Numbered from the stretch's first letter, positions 19,901-36,000 are shown. The stretch: DNA of 64,000 nucleotides from Angiostrongylus vasorum (GCA_018806985.1 JADANN010000301.1:87631-151630); one strand, 5' to 3'. Made by a program: numbers and translations. Notes: generated by a model from the sequence alone, not told the origin.

Positions 19901-22900
19901 GAGATTTCTCTTGAAAAAAACAGTTCCAGAATCCATTAAAATCTAATTTTTTTTAGAAAGCAATACTTCTGATCTCTACCTATCACATTCCGTAGCGATT
20001 AAACCTCAATGGATCTAAACTCGCCGGCTCTATCTCAAAATACACCGAATATCGCGGTATTATAGAGGAAACCGGCGAGATTTCTCGTGAAAAATAATCT
20101 CTACCTATCACATTCCGTAGCGATTAGATCTCAATGGAACGAAACTCGCCGGCTCTACCTCAAAAATATACCGAGTATCGCGGTATTATAGAGGAAACCA
20201 GCGAGATTTCTCTTGAAAAAAACAGTTCTAGAATCCATTAAAATCTAATTTTTTTAGAAAGCAATACTTCTGATCTCTACCTATCACATTCCGTAGCGAT
20301 TAGACCTCAATGGATCGAAACTCGCCGGCTCTACCTCAAAATACACCGAATATCGCGGTATTATAGAGGAAACCAGCGAGATTTCTCGTGAAAAATAATC
20401 TCTACCCTATCACATTCCGTAGCGATTAGATCTCAATGGAACGAAACTCGCCGGCTCTACCTCAAAATACACCGAATATCGCGGTATTATAGAGGAAACC
20501 AGCGAGATTTCTCTTGAAAAAACAGTTCCAGAATCCATTAAAATCTAATTTTTTTTAGAAAGCAATACTTCTGATCTCTACCTATCACATTCCGTAGCGA
20601 TTAAACCTCAATGGATCTAAACTCGCCGGCTCTATCTCAAAATACACCGAATATCGCGGTATTATAGAGGAAACCGGCGAGATTTCTCGTGAAAAATAAT
20701 CTCTACCTATCACATTCCGTAGCGATTAGATCTCAATGGAACGAAACTCGCCGGCTCTACCTCAAAATACACCGAATATCGCGGTATTATAGAGGAAACC
20801 AGCGAGATTTCTCTTGAAAAAAACAGTTCCAGAATCCATTAAAATCTAATTTTTTTTAGAAAGCAATACTTCTGATCTCTACCTATCACATTCCGTAGCG
20901 ATTAGACCTCAATGGATCGAAACTCGCCGGCTCTACCTCAAAAATACACCGAATATCGCGGTATTATAGAGGAAACCAGCGAGATTTCTCTTGAAAAAAA
21001 CAGTTCCAGAATCCATTAAAATCTAATTTTTTTTAGAAAGCAATACTTCTGATCTCTACCTATCACATTCCGTAGCGATTAGATCTCAATGGATCGAAAC
21101 TCGCCGGCTCTACCTCAAAATACACCGAATATCGCGGTATTATAGAGGAAACCAGCGAGATTTCTCTTGAAAAAAACAGTTCTAGAATCCATTAAAATCT
21201 ATTTTTTTAGAAAGCAATACTTCTGATCTCTACCTATCACATTCCGTAGCGATTAGATCTCAATGGATCGAAACTCGCCGGCTCTACCTCAAAATACACC
21301 TAATATCGCGGTATTATAGAGGAAACCAGCGAGATTTCTCTTGAAAAAACAGTTCCAGAATCCATTAAAATCTAATTTTTTTTAGAAAGCAATACTTCTG
21401 ATCTCTACCTATCACATTCCGTAGCGATTAAACCTCAATGGATCTAAACTCGCCGGCTCTATCTCAAAATACACCGAATATCGCGGTATTATAGAGGAAA
21501 CCGGCGAGATTTCTCGTGAAAAATAATCTCTACCTATCACATTCCGTAGCGATTAGATCTCAATGGAACGAAACTCGCCGGCTCTACCTCAAAATACACC
21601 TAATATCGCGGTATTATAGAGGAAACCAGCGAGATTTCTCTTGAAAAAAACAGTTCCAGAATCCATTAAAATCTAATTTTTTTTAGAAAGCAATACTTCT
21701 GATCTCTACCTATCACATTCCGTAGCGATTAAACCTCAATGGATCTAAACTCGCCGGCTCTATCTCAAAATACACCGAATATCGCGGTATTATAGAGGAA
21801 ACCGGCGAGATTTCTCGTGAAAAATAATCTCTACCTATCACATTCCGTAGCGATTAGATCTCAATGGAACGAAACTCGCCGGCTCTACCTCAAAATACAC
21901 CTAATATCGCGGTATTATAGTGGAAACCAGCGAGATTTCTCTTGAAAAAACAGTTCCAGAATCCATTAAAATCTAATTTTTTTTAGAAAGCAATACTTCT
22001 GATCTCTACCTATCACATTCCGTAGCGATTAGACCTCAATGGATCGAAACTCGCCGGCTCTACCTCAAAATACACCGAATATCGCGGTATTATAGAGGAA
22101 ACCAGCGAGATTTCTCTTGAAAAAACAGTTCTAGAATCCATTAAAATCTATTTTTTTTAGAAAGGAATACTTCTGATCTCTACCTATCACATTCCGTAGC
22201 GATTAGATCTCAATGGATCGAAACTCGCCGGCTCTACCTCAAAATACACCTAATATCGCGGTATTATAGTGGAAACCAGCGAGATTTCTCTTGAAAAAAA
22301 CAGTTCCAGAATCCATTAAAATCTAATTTTTTTTAGAAAGCAATACTTCTGATCTCTACCTATCACATTCCGTAGCGATTAAACCTCAATGGATCTAAAC
22401 TCGCCGGCTCTATCTCAAAATACACCGAATATCGCGGTATTATAGAGGAAACCGGCGAGATTTCTCGTGAAAAATAATCTCTACCTATCACATTCCGTAG
22501 CGATTAGATCTCAATGGAACGAAACTCGCCGGCTCTACCTCAAAATACACCGAGTATCGCGGTATTATAGAGGAAACCAGCGAGATTTCTCTTGAAAAAA
22601 ACAGTTCTAGAATCCATTAAAATCTAATTTTTTTTAGAAAGGAATACTTCTGATCTCTACCTATCACATTCCGTAGCGATTAGACCTCAATGGATCGAAA
22701 CTCGCCGGCTCTACCTCAAAATACACCGAATATCGCGGTATTATAGAGGAAACCGGCGAGATTTCTCGTGAAAAATAATCTCTACCTATCACATTCCGTA
22801 GCGATTAGATCTCAATGGATCGAAACTCGCCGGCTCTACCTCAAAATACACCGAATATCGCGGTATTATAGAGGAAACCAGCGAGATTTCTCTTGAAAAA

Positions 22901-23760
22901 ACAGTTCTAGAATCCATTAAAATCTAATTTTTTTTAGAAAGCAATACTTCTGATCTCTACCTATCACATTCCGTAGCGATTAGACCTCAATGGATCGAAA
23001 CTCGCCGGCTCTATCTCAAAATACACCGAATATCGCGGTATTATAGAGGAAACCGGCGAGATTTCTCGTGAAAAATAATCTCTACCTATCACATTCCGTA
23101 GCGATTAGATCTCAATGGATCGAAACTCGCCGGCTCTACCTCAAAATACACCGAATATCGCGGTATTATAGAGGAAACCGGCGAGATTTCTCGTGAAAAA
23201 TAATCTCTACCTATCACATTCCGTAGCGATTAGACCTCAATGGATCGAAACTCGCCGGCTCTACCTCAAAATACACCGAATATCGCGGTATTATAGAGGA
23301 AACCAGCGAGATTTCTCTTGAAAAAACAGTTCTAGAATCCATTAAAATCTAATTTTTTTTAGAAAGCAATACTTCTGATCTCTACCTATCACATTCCGTA
23401 GCGATTAGACCTCAATGGATCGAAACTCGCCGGCTCTACCTCAAAATACACCGAATATCGCGGTATTATAGAGGAAACCAGCGAGATTTCTCTTGAAAAA
23501 ACAGTTCTAGAATCCATTAAAATCTATTTTTTTAGAAAGCAATACTTCTGATCTCTACCTATCACATTCCGTAGCGATTAGACCTCAATGGATCGAAACT
23601 CGCCGGCTCTACCTCAAAATACACCGAATATCGCGGTATTATAGAGGAAACCAGCGAGATTTCTCTTGAAAAAACAGTTCTAGAATCCATTAAAATCTAA
23701 TTTTTTTTAGAAAGCAATACTTCTGATCTCTACCTATCACATTCCGTAGCGATTAGACCT
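16930..23760 (+). repeat. mixed satellite tract
   Basis: L, S1 and S2 units are in irregular order, with pairs and triplets of L units between short units and frequent caccgaGtatcgcgg variants (for example 17900, 18326, 18624). There is no single higher-order period across the tract, though local 299-301 bp spacing remains. Confidence 0.8.
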
Positions 23761-26700
23761 CAATGGATCGAAACTCGCCGGCTCTAGCTCAAAATACACC
23801 GAATATCGCGGTATTATAGAGGAAACCGGCGAGATTTCTCGTGAAAAATAATCTCTACCTATCACATTCCGTAGCGATTAGATCTCAATGGAACGAAACT
23901 CGCCGGCTCTACCTCAAAATATACCGAGTATCGCGGTATTATAGAGGAAACCAGCGAGATTTCTCTTGAAAAAAACAGTTCTAGAATCCATTAAAATCTA
24001 TTTTTTTTAGAAAGCAATACTTCTGATCTCTACCTATCACATTCCGTAGCGATTAGACCTCAATGGATCGAAACTCGCCGGCTCTAGCTCAAAATACACC
24101 GAATATCGCGGTATTATAGAGGAAACCGGCGAGATTTCTCGTGAAAACATAATCTCTACCTATCACATTCCGTAGCGATTAGACCTCAATGGATCGAAAC
24201 TCGCCGGCTCTACCTCAAAATACACCGAATATCGCGGTATTATAGAGGAAACCAGCGAGATTTCTCTTGAAAAAACAGTTCTAGAATCCATTAAAATCTA
24301 ATTTTTTTAGAAAGCAATACTTCTGATCTCTACCTATCACATTCCGTAGCGATTAGACCTCAATGGATCGAAACTCGCCGGCTCTACCTCAAAATACACC
24401 GAATATCGCGGTATTATAGAGGAAACCAGCGAGATTTCTCTTGAAAAAACAGTTCTAGAATCCATTAAAATCTATTTTTTTTAGAAAGCAATACTTCTGA
24501 TCTCTACCTATCACATTCCGTAGCGATTAGACCTCAATGGATCGAAACTCGCCGGCTCTACCTCAAAATACACCGAATATCGCGGTATTATAGAGGAAAC
24601 CAGCGAGATTTCTCTTGAAAAAACAGTTCTAGAATCCATTAAAATCTAATTTTTTTAGAAAGCAATACTTCTGATCTCTACCTACCGCATTCCGTAGCGA
24701 TTAGACCTCAATGGATCGAAACTCGCCGGCTCTAGCTCAAAATACACCGAATATCGCGGTATTATAGAGGAAACCGGCGAGATTTCTCGTGAAAAATAAT
24801 CTCTACCTATCACATTCCGTAGCGATTAGATCTCAATGGAACGAAACTCGCCGGCTCTACCTCAAAATATACCGAGTATCGCGGTATTATAGAGGAAACC
24901 AGCGAGATTTCTCTTGAAAAAAACAGTTCTAGAATCCATTAAAATCTATTTTTTTTAGAAAGCAATACTTCTGATCTCTACCTATCACATTCCGTAGCGA
25001 TTAGACCTCAATGGATCGAAACTCGCCGGCTCTAGCTCAAAATACACCGAATATCGCGGTATTATAGAGGAAACCGGCGAGATTTCTCGTGAAAAATAAT
25101 CTCTACCTATCACATTCCGTAGCGATTAGATCTCAATGGATCGAAACTCGCCGGCTCTACCTCAAAATACACCGAATATCGCGGTATTATAGAGGAAACC
25201 AGCGAGATTTCTCTTGAAAAAACAGTTCTAGAATCCATTAAAATCTATTTTTTTTAGAAAGCAATACTTCTGATCTCTACCTATCGCATTCCGTAGCGAT
25301 TAGACCTCAATGGATCGAAACTCGCCGGCTCTACCTCAAAATACACCGAATATCGCGGTATTATAGAGGAAACCAGCGAGATTTCTCGTGAAAACATAAT
25401 CTCTACCCTATCACATTCCGTAGCGATTAGACCTCAATGGATCGAAACTCGCCGGCTCTAGCTCAAAATACACCGAATATCGCGGTATTATAGAGGAAAC
25501 CAGCGAGATTTCTCGTGAAAGATGATCTCTCCCTATCACATTCCGTAGCGATTAGACCTCAATGGATCGAAACTCGCCGGCTCTACCTCAAAATACACCG
25601 AATATCGCGGTATTATAGAGGAAACCAGCGAGATTTCTCTTGAAAAAACAGTTCTAGAATCCATTAAAATCTATTTTTTTTAGAAAGCAATACTTCTGAT
25701 CTCTACCTATCACATTCCGTAGCGATTAGACCTCAATGGATCGAAACTCGCCGGCTCTACCTCAAAATACACCGAATATCGCGGTATTATAGAGGAAACC
25801 AGCGAGATTTCTCTTGAAAAAACAGTTCTAGAATCCATTAAAATCTATTTTTTTAGAAAGCAATACTTCTGATCTCTACCTATCGCATTCCGTAGCGATT
25901 AGACCTCAATGGATCGAAACTCGCCGGCTCTACCTCAAAATACACCGAATATCGCGGTATTATAGAGGAAACCAGCGAGATTTCTCGTGAAAAATAATCT
26001 CTACCTATCACATTCCGTAGCGATTAGACCTCAATGGATCGAAACTCGCCGGCTCTACCTCAAAATACACCGAATATCGCGGTATTATAGAGGAAACCAG
26101 CGAGATTTCTCTTGAAAAAAACAGTTCTAGAATCCATTAAAATCTATTTTTTTTAGAAAGCAATACTTCTGATCTCTACCTACCGCATTCCGTAGCGATT
26201 AGACCTCAATGGATCGAAACTCGCCGGCTCTACCTCAAAATACACCGAATATCGCGGTATTATAGAGGAAACCAGCGAGATTTCTCTTGAAAAAACAGTT
26301 CTAGAATCCATTAAAATCTATTTTTTTAGAAAGCAATACTTCTGATCTCTACCTATCACATTCCGTAGCGATTAGACCTCAATGGATCGAAACTCGCCGG
26401 CTCTACCTCAAAATACACCGAATATCGCGGTATTATAGAGGAAACCAGCGAGATTTCTCTTGAAAAAACAGTTCTAGAATCCATTAAAATCTATTTTTTT
26501 AGAAAGCAATACTTCTGATCTCTACCTATCACATTCCGTAGCGATTAGACCTCAATGGATCGAAACTCGCCGGCTCTAGCTCAAAATACACCGAATATCG
26601 CGGTATTATAGAGGAAACCAGCGAGATTTCTCGTGAAACATGATCTCTCCCTATCACATTCCGTAGCGATTAGATCTCAATGGATCGAAACTCGCCGGCT

Positions 26701-29700
26701 CTACCTCAAAATATACCGAGTATCGCGGTATTATAGAGGAAACCAGCGAGATTTCTCTTGAAAAAAACAGTTCTAGAATCCATTAAAATCTATTTTTTTT
26801 AGAAAGCAATACTTCTGATCTCTACCTATCACATTCCGTAGCGATTAGACCTCAATGGATCGAAACTCGCCGGCTCTAGCTCAAAATACACCGAATATCG
26901 CGGTATTATAGAGGAAACCAGCGAGATTTCTCGTGAAAAATAGATCTCTACCTATCACATTCCGTAGCGATTAGACCTCAATGGATCGAAACTCGCCGGC
27001 TCTACCTCAAAATACACCGAATATCGCGGTATTATAGAGGAAACCAGCGAGATTTCTCGTGAAAACATGATCTCTACCCTATCACATTCCGTAGCGATTA
27101 GACCTCAATGGATCGAAACTCGCCGGCTCTACCTCAAAATACACCGAATATCGCGGTATTATAGAGGAAACCAGCGAGATTTCTCTTGAAAAAACAGTTC
27201 TAGAATCCATTAAAATCTATTTTTTTTAGAAAGCAATACTTCTGATCTCTACCTATCACATTCCGTAGCGATTAGACCTCAATGGATCGAAACTCGCCGG
27301 CTCTACCTCAAAATACACCGAATATCGCGGTATTATAGAGGAAACCAGCGAGATTTCTCTTGAAAAAACAGTTCTAGAATCCATTAAAATCTATTTTTTT
27401 TAGAAAGCAATACTTCTGATCTCTACCTATCACATTCCGTAGCGATTAGACCTCAATGGATCGAAACTCGCCGGCTCTAGCTCAAAATACACCGAATATC
27501 GCGGTATTATAGAGGAAACCAGCGAGATTTCTCGTGAAAACATAATCTCTACCCTATCACATTCCGTAGCGATTAGACCTCAATGGATCGAAACTCGCCG
27601 GCTCTACCTCAAAATACACCGAATATCGCGGTATTATAGAGGAAACCAGCGAGATTTCTCTTGAAAAAAACAGTTCTAGAATCCATTAAAATCTATTTTT
27701 TTTAGAAAGGAATACTTCTGATCTCTACCTATCACATTCCGTAGCGATTAGACCTCAATGGATCGAAACTCGCCGGCTCTACCTCAAAATACACCGAATA
27801 TCGCGGTATTATAGAGGAAACCAGCGAGATTTCTCTTGAAAAAACAGTTCTAGAATCCATTAAAATCTATTTTTTTAGAAAGGAATACTTCTGATCTCTA
27901 CCTATCACATTCCGTAGCGATTAGACCTCAATGGATCGAAACTCGCCGGCTCTACCTCAAAATACACCGAATATCGCGGTATTATAGAGGAAACCAGCGA
28001 GATTTCTCGTGAAACATGATCTCTCCCTATCACATTCCGTAGCGATTAGACCTCAATGGATCGAAACTCGCCGGCTCTACCTCAAAATATACCGAGTATC
28101 GCGGTATTATAGAGGAAACCAGCGAGATTTCTCTTGAAAAAAACAGTTCTAGAATCCATTAAAATCTATTTTTTTTAGAAAGGAATACTTCTGATCTCTA
28201 CCTATCACATTCCGTAGCGATTAGACCTCAATGGATCGAAACTCGCCGGCTCTAGCTCAAAATACACCGAATATCGCAGTACTATAGAGGAAACCAGCGA
28301 GATTTCTCGTGAAAACATGATCTCTCCCTATCACATTCCGTAGCGATTAGACCTCAATGGATCGAAACTCGCCGGCTCTACCTCAAAATACACCGAATAT
28401 CGCGGTATTATAGAGGAAACCAGCGAGATTTCTCGTGAAACATGATCTCTCCCTATCACATTCCGTAGCGATTAGACCTCAATGGATCGAAACTCGCCGG
28501 CTCTACCTCAAAATATACCGAGTATCGCGGTATTATAGAGGAAACCAGCGAGATTTCTCTTGAAAAAAACAGTTCTAGAATCCATTAAAATCTATTTTTT
28601 TTAGAAAGGAATACTTCTGATCTCTACCTATCACATTCCGTAGCGATTAGACCTCAATGGATCGAAACTCGCCGGCTCTACCTCAAAATACACCGAATAT
28701 CGCGGTATTATAGAGGAAACCAGCGAGATTTCTCTTGAAAAAACAGTTCTAGAATCCATTAAAATCTATTTTTTTTAGAAAGGAATACTTCTGATCTCTA
28801 CCTATCACATTCCGTAGCGATTAGACCTCAATGGATCGAAACTCGCCGGCTCTACCTCAAAATACACCGAATATCGCGGTATTATAGAGGAAACCAGCGA
28901 GATTTCTCGTGAAACATGATCTCTCCCTATCACATTCCGTAGCGATTAGATCTCAATGGATCGAAACTCGCCGGCTCTACCTCAAAATATACCGAGTATC
29001 GCGGTATTATAGAGGAAACCAGCGAGATTTCTCTTGAAAAAAACAGTTCTAGAATCCATTAAAATCTATTTTTTTTTAGAAAGGAATACTTCTGATCTCT
29101 ACCTATCACATTCCGTAGCGATTAGACCTCAATGGATCGAAACTCGCCGGCTCTAGCTCAAAATACACCGAATATCGCGGTATTATAGAGGAAACCAGCG
29201 AGATTTCTCGTGAAAACATGATCTCTACCCTATCACATTCCGTAGCGATTAGATCTCAATGGATCGAAACTCGCCGGCTCTACCTCAAAATATACCGAGT
29301 ATCGCGGTATTATAGAGGAAACCAGCGAGATTTCTCTTGAAAAAAACAGTTCTAGAATCCATTAAAATCTATTTTTTTTAGAAAGGAATACTTCTGATCT
29401 CTACCTATCACATTCCGTAGCGATTAGACCTCAATGGATCGAAACTCGCCGGCTCTACCTCAAAATACACCGAATATCGCGGTATTATAGAGGAAACCAG
29501 CGAGATTTCTCGTGAAACATGATCTCTCCCTATCACATTCCGTAGCGATTAGACCTCAATGGATCGAAACTCGCCGGCTCTACCTCAAAATATACCGAGT
29601 ATCGCGGTATTATAGAGGAAACCAGCGAGATTTCTCTTGAAAAAAACAGTTCTAGAATCCATTAAAATCTATTTTTTTAGAAAGGAATACTTCTGATCTC

Positions 29701-32700
29701 TACCTATCACATTCCGTAGCGATTAGACCTCAATGGATCGAAACTCGCCGGCTCTACCTCAAAATACACCGAATATCGCGGTATTATAGAGGAAACCAGC
29801 GAGATTTCTCTTGAAAAAACAGTTCTAGAATCCATTAAAATCTATTTTTTTAGAAAGGAATACTTCTGATCTCTACCTATCACATTCCGTAGCGATTAGA
29901 CCTCAATGGATCGAAACTCGCCGGCTCTACCTCAAAATACACCGAATATCGCGGTATTATAGAGGAAACCAGCGAGATTTCTCGTGAAACATGATCTCTC
30001 CCTATCACATTCCGTAGCGATTAGACCTCAATGGATCGAAACTCGCCGGCTCTACCTCAAAATATACCGAGTATCGCGGTATTATAGAGGAAACCAGCGA
30101 GATTTCTCTTGAAAAAAACAGTTCTAGAATCCATTAAAATCTATTTTTTTAGAAAGGAATACTTCTGATCTCTACCTATCACATTCCGTAGCGATTAGAC
30201 CTCAATGGATCGAAACTCGCCGGCTCTACCTCAAAATACACCGAATATCGCGGTATTATAGAGGAAACCAGCGAGATTTCTCTTGAAAAAACAGTTCTAG
30301 AATCCATTAAAATCTATTTTTTTAGAAAGGAATACTTCTGATCTCTACCTATCACATTCCGTAGCGATTAGACCTCAATGGATCGAAACTCGCCGGCTCT
30401 ACCTCAAAATACACCGAATATCGCGGTATTATAGAGGAAACCAGCGAGATTTCTCGTGAAACATGATCTCTCCCTATCACATTCCGTAGCGATTAGACCT
30501 CAATGGATCGAAACTCGCCGGCTCTACCTCAAAATATACCGAGTATCGCGGTATTATAGAGGAAACCAGCGAGATTTCTCTTGAAAAAACAGTTCTAGAA
30601 TCCATTAAAATCTATTTTTTTTAGAAAGCAATACTTCTGATCTCTACCTATCACATTCCGTAGCGATTAGACCTCAATGGATCGAAACTCGCCGGCTCTA
30701 CCTCAAAATACACCGAATATCGCGGTATTATAGAGGAAACCAGCGAGATTTCTCGTGAAACATGATCTCTCCCTATCACATTCCGTAGCGATTAGACCTC
30801 AATGGATCGAAACTCGCCGGCTCTACCTCAAAATACACCGAATATCGCGGTATTATAGAGGAAACCAGCGAGATTTCTCGTGAAACATGATCTCTCCCTA
30901 TCACATTCCGTAGCGATTAGACCTCAATGGATCGAAACTCGCCGGCTCTACCTCAAAATACACCGAGTATCGCGGTATTATAGAGGAAACCAGCGAGATT
31001 TCTCTTGAAAAAACAGTTCTAGAATCCATTAAAATCTATTTTTTTTAGAAAGCAATACTTCTGATCTCTACCTATCACATTCCGTAGCGATTAGACCTCA
31101 ATGGATCGAAACTCGCCGGCTCTACCTCAAAATACACCGAATATCGCGGTATTATAGAGGAAACCAGCGAGATTTCTCTTGAAAAAACAGTTCTAGAATC
31201 CATTAAAATCTAATTTTTTTAGAAAGCAATACTTCTGATCTCTACCTATCACATTCCGTAGCGATTAGACCTCAATGGATCGAAACTCGCCGGCTCTACC
31301 TCAAAATACACCGAATATCGCGGTATTATAGAGGAAACCAGCGAGATTTCTCGTGAAAAATGATCTCTACCCTATCACATTCCGTAGCGATTAGACCTCA
31401 ATGGATCGAAACTCGCCGGCTCTACCTCAAAATACACCGAATATCGCGGTATTATAGAGGAAACCAGCGAGATTTCTCTTGAAAAAACAGTTCTAGAATC
31501 CATTAAAATCTAATTTTTTTAGAAAGCAATACTTCTGATCTCTACCTATCACATTCCGTAGCGATTAGACCTCAATGGATCGAAACTCGCCGGCTCTACC
31601 TCAAAATACACCGAATATCGCGGTATTATAGAGGAAACCAGCGAGATTTCTCTTGAAAAAACAGTTCTAGAATCCATTAAAATCTAATTTTTTTAGAAAG
31701 CAATACTTCTGATCTCTACCTATCACATTCCGTAGCGATTAGACCTCAATGGATCGAAACTCGCCGGCTCTACCTCAAAATACACCGAATATCGCGGTAT
31801 TATAGAGGAAACCAGCGAGATTTCTCTTGAAAAAACAGTTCTAGAATCCATTGGAAATCTAATTTTTTTAGAAAGCAATACTTCTGATCTCTACCTATCA
31901 CATTCCGTAGCGATTAGACCTCAATGGATCGAAACTCGCCGGCTCTACCTCAAAATACACCGAATATCGCGGTATTATAGAGGAAACCAGCGAGATTTCT
32001 CTTGAAAAAACAGTTCTAGAATCCATTGGAAATCTAATTTTTTTAGAAAGCAATACTTCTGATCTCTACCTATCACATTCCGTAGCGATTAGACCTCAAT
32101 GGATCGAAACTCGCCGGCTCTACCTCAAAATACACCGAATATCGCGGTATTATAGAGGAAACCAGCGAGATTTCTCTTGAAAAAACAGTTCTAGAATCCA
32201 TTAAAATCTAATTTTTTTTAGAAAGCAATACTTCTGATCTCTACCTATCACATTCCGTAGCGATTAGACCTCAATGGATCGAAACTCGCCGGCTCTACCT
32301 CAAAATACACCGAATATCGCGGTATTATAGAGGAAACCAGCGAGATTTCTCTTGAAAAAACAGTTCTAGAATCCATTAGAAATCTAATTTTTTTAGAAAG
32401 CAATACTTCTGATCTCTACCTATCACATTCCGTAGCGATTAGACCTCAATGGATCGAAACTCGCCGGCTCTACCTCAAAATACACCGAATATCGCGGTAT
32501 TATAGAGGAAACCAGCGAGATTTCTCTTGAAAAAACAGTTCTAGAATCCATTAAAATCTAATTTTTTTAGAAAGCAATACTTCTGATCTCTACCTATCAC
32601 ATTCCGTAGCGATTAGACCTCAATGGATCGAAACTCGCCGGCTCTACCTCAAAATACACCGAATATCGCGGTATTATAGAGGAAACCAGCGAGATTTCTC

Positions 32701-33000
32701 GTGAAAACATAATCTCTCCCTATCACATTCCGTAGCGATTAGACCTCAATGGATCGAAACTCGCCGGCTCTAGCTCAAAAATACACCGAATATCGCGGTA
32801 TTATAGAGGAAACCGGCGAGATTTCTCGTGAAAAATAATCTCTACCTATCACATTCCGTAGCGATTAGATCTCAATGGATCGAAACTCGCCGGCTCTACC
32901 TCAAAATACACCGAATATCGCGGTATTATAGAGGAAACCAGCGAGATTTCTCTTGAAAAAAACAGTTCTAGAATCCATTAAAATCTAATTTTTTTAGAAA
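23760..33000 (+). repeat. satellite subfamily marked by ctctaGctc
   Basis: In this stretch many units read ggctctaGctcaaaa where others have ctctatctc or ctctacctc. The first copy noticed is at about 23785 and the last at about 32770. Ataccgagtatcgcgg is also common. Rare catt-to-gcatt changes (ctacctatcGcattcc, ctaccTaCCGcattcc near 24680, 25285, 25885, 26185) cluster here too. Clustering of private variants shows local spread of units. Confidence 0.8.
31490..32700 (+). repeat. run of pure long monomers inside the array
   Basis: Seven consecutive L units have the agaatcc landmark at 31495, 31669, 31843, 32018, 32193, 32368 and 32543 (174-175 bp apart). Three carry ccattgGAaatct or ccattaGAaatct, a form between the edge and the core subfamilies. 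Short units resume at about 32700. Confidence 0.87.
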
Positions 33001-36000
33001 GGAATACTTCTGATCTCTACCTATCACATTCCGTAGCGATTAGACCTCAATGGATCGAAACTCGCCGGCTCTACCTCAAAATACACCGAATATCGCGGTA
33101 TTATAGAGGAAACCAGCGAGATTTCTCGTGAAAACATAATCTCTACCCTATCACATTCCGTAGCGATTAGATCTCAATGGATCGAAACTCGCCGGCTCTA
33201 CCTCAAAAATACACCGAATATCGCGGTATTATAGAGGAAACCAGCGAGATTTCTCTTGAAAAAAACAGTTCCAGAATCCATTAAAATCTAATTTTTTTTA
33301 GAAAGCAATACTTCTGATCTCTACCTATCACATTCCGTAGCGATTAGACCTCAATGGATCGAAACTCGCCGGCTCTATCTCAAAATACACCGAATATCGC
33401 GGTATTATAGAGGAAACCGGCGAGATTTCTCGTGAAAAATAATCTCTACCTATCACATTCCGTAGCGATTAGATCTCAATGGAACGAAACTCGCCGGCTC
33501 TACCTCAAAATATACCGAGTATCGCGGTATTATAGAGGAAACCAGCGAGATTTCTCTTGAAAAAACAGTTCTAGAATCCATTAAAATCTATTTTTTTTAG
33601 AAAGGAATACTTCTGATCTCTACCTATCACATTCCGTAGCGATTAGATCTCAATGGATCGAAACTCGCCGGCTCTACCTCAAAATACACCGAATATCGCG
33701 GTATTATAGAGGAAACCAGCGAGATTTCTCGTGAAAACATGATCTCTCCCTATCACATTCCGTAGCGATTAGACCTCAATGGATCGAAACTCGCCGGCTC
33801 TACCTCAAAATACACCTAATATCGCGGTATTATAGAGGAAACCAGCGAGATTTCTCTTGAAAAAACAGTTCTAGAATCCATTAAAATCTATTTTTTTTAG
33901 AAAGGAATACTTCTGATCTCTACCTATCACATTCCGTAGCGATTAGACCTCAATGGATCGAAACTCGCCGGCTCTATCTCAAAATACACCGAATATCGCG
34001 GTATTATAGAGGAAACCGGCGAGATTTCTCGTGAAAAATAATCTCTACCTATCACATTCCGTAGCGATTAGACCTCAATGGATCGAAACTCGCCGGCTCT
34101 ACCTCAAAATACACCGAATATCGCGGTATTATAGAGGAAACCAGCGAGATTTCTCGTGAAACATGATCTCTCCCTATCACATTCCGTAGCGATTAGACCT
34201 CAATGGATCGAAACTCGCCGGCTCTACCTCAAAAATACACCGAATATCGCGGTATTATAGAGGAAACCAGCGAGATTTCTCTTGAAAAAACAGTTCTAGA
34301 ATCCATTAAAATCTATTTTTTTTAGAAAGCAATACTTCTGATCTCTACCTATCACATTCCGTAGCGATTAGACCTCAATGGATCGAAACTCGCCGGCTCT
34401 ACCTCAAAATACACCGAATATCGCGGTATTATAGAGGAAACCAGCGAGATTTCTCTTGAAAAAAACAGTTCTAGAATCCATTAAAATCTATTTTTTTAGA
34501 AAGGAATACTTCTGATCTCTACCTATCACATTCCGTAGCGATTAGACCTCAATGGATCGAAACTCGCCGGCTCTATCTCAAAATACACCGAATATCGCGG
34601 TATTATAGAGGAAACCAGCGAGATTTCTCGTGAAAACATGATCTCTCCCTATCACATTCCGTAGCGATTAGACCTCAATGGATCGAAACTCGCCGGCTCT
34701 ACCTCAAAATACACCGAATATCGCGGTATTATAGAGGAAACCAGCGAGATTTCTCTTGAAAAAAACAGTTCTAGAATCCATTAAAATCTATTTTTTTTAG
34801 AAAGGAATACTTCTGATCTCTACCTATCACATTCCGTAGCGATTAGATCTCAATGGATCGAAACTCGCCGGCTCTACCTCAAAATACACCTAATATCGCG
34901 GTATTATAGTGGAAACCAGCGAGATTTCTCTTGAAAAAACAGTTCTAGAATCCATTAAAATCTATTTTTTTAGAAAGGAATACTTCTGATCTCTACCTAT
35001 CACATTCCGTAGCGATTAGACCTCAATGGATCGAAACTCGCCGGCTCTACCTCAAAATACACCGAATATCGCGGTATTATAGAGGAAACCAGCGAGATTT
35101 CTCGTGAAACATGATCTCTCCCTATCACATTCCGTAGCGATTAGACCTCAATGGATCGAAACTCGCCGGCTCTACCTCAAAATATACCGAGTATCGCGGT
35201 ATTATAGAGGAAACCAGCGAGATTTCTCTTGAAAAAACAGTTCTAGAATCCATTAAAATCTATTTTTTTTAGAAAGGAATACTTCTGATCTCTACCTATC
35301 ACATTCCGTAGCGATTAGACCTCAATGGATCGAAACTCGCCGGCTCTACCTCAAAATACACCGAATATCGCGGTATTATAGAGGAAACCAGCGAGATTTC
35401 TCGTGAAAAATAATCTCTACCTATCACATTCCGTAGCGATTAAACCTCAATGGATCGAAACTCGCCGGCTCTATCTCAAAATACACCGAATATCGCGGTA
35501 TTATAGAGGAAACCAGCGAGATTTCTCGTGAAACATGATCTCTCCCTATCACATTCCGTAGCGATTAGACCTCAATGGATCGAAACTCGCCGGCTCTATC
35601 TCAAAATACACCTAATATCGCGGTATTATAGTGGAAACCAGCGAGATTTCTCTTGAAAAAAACAGTTCTAGAATCCATTAAAATCTATTTTTTTAGAAAG
35701 GAATACTTCTGATCTCTACCTATCACATTCCGTAGCGATTAAACCTCAATGGATCTAAACTCGCCGGCTCTATCTCAAAATACACCGAATATCGCGGTAT
35801 TATAGAGGAAACCAGCGAGATTTCTCGTGAAAACATAATCTCTACCCTATCACATTCCGTAGCGATTAGATCTCAATGGATCGAAACTCGCCGGCTCTAC
35901 CTCAAAATACACCTAATATCGCGGTATTATAGAGGAAACCAGCGAGATTTCTCTTGAAAAAAACAGTTCTAGAATCCATTAAAATCTAATTTTTTTAGAA

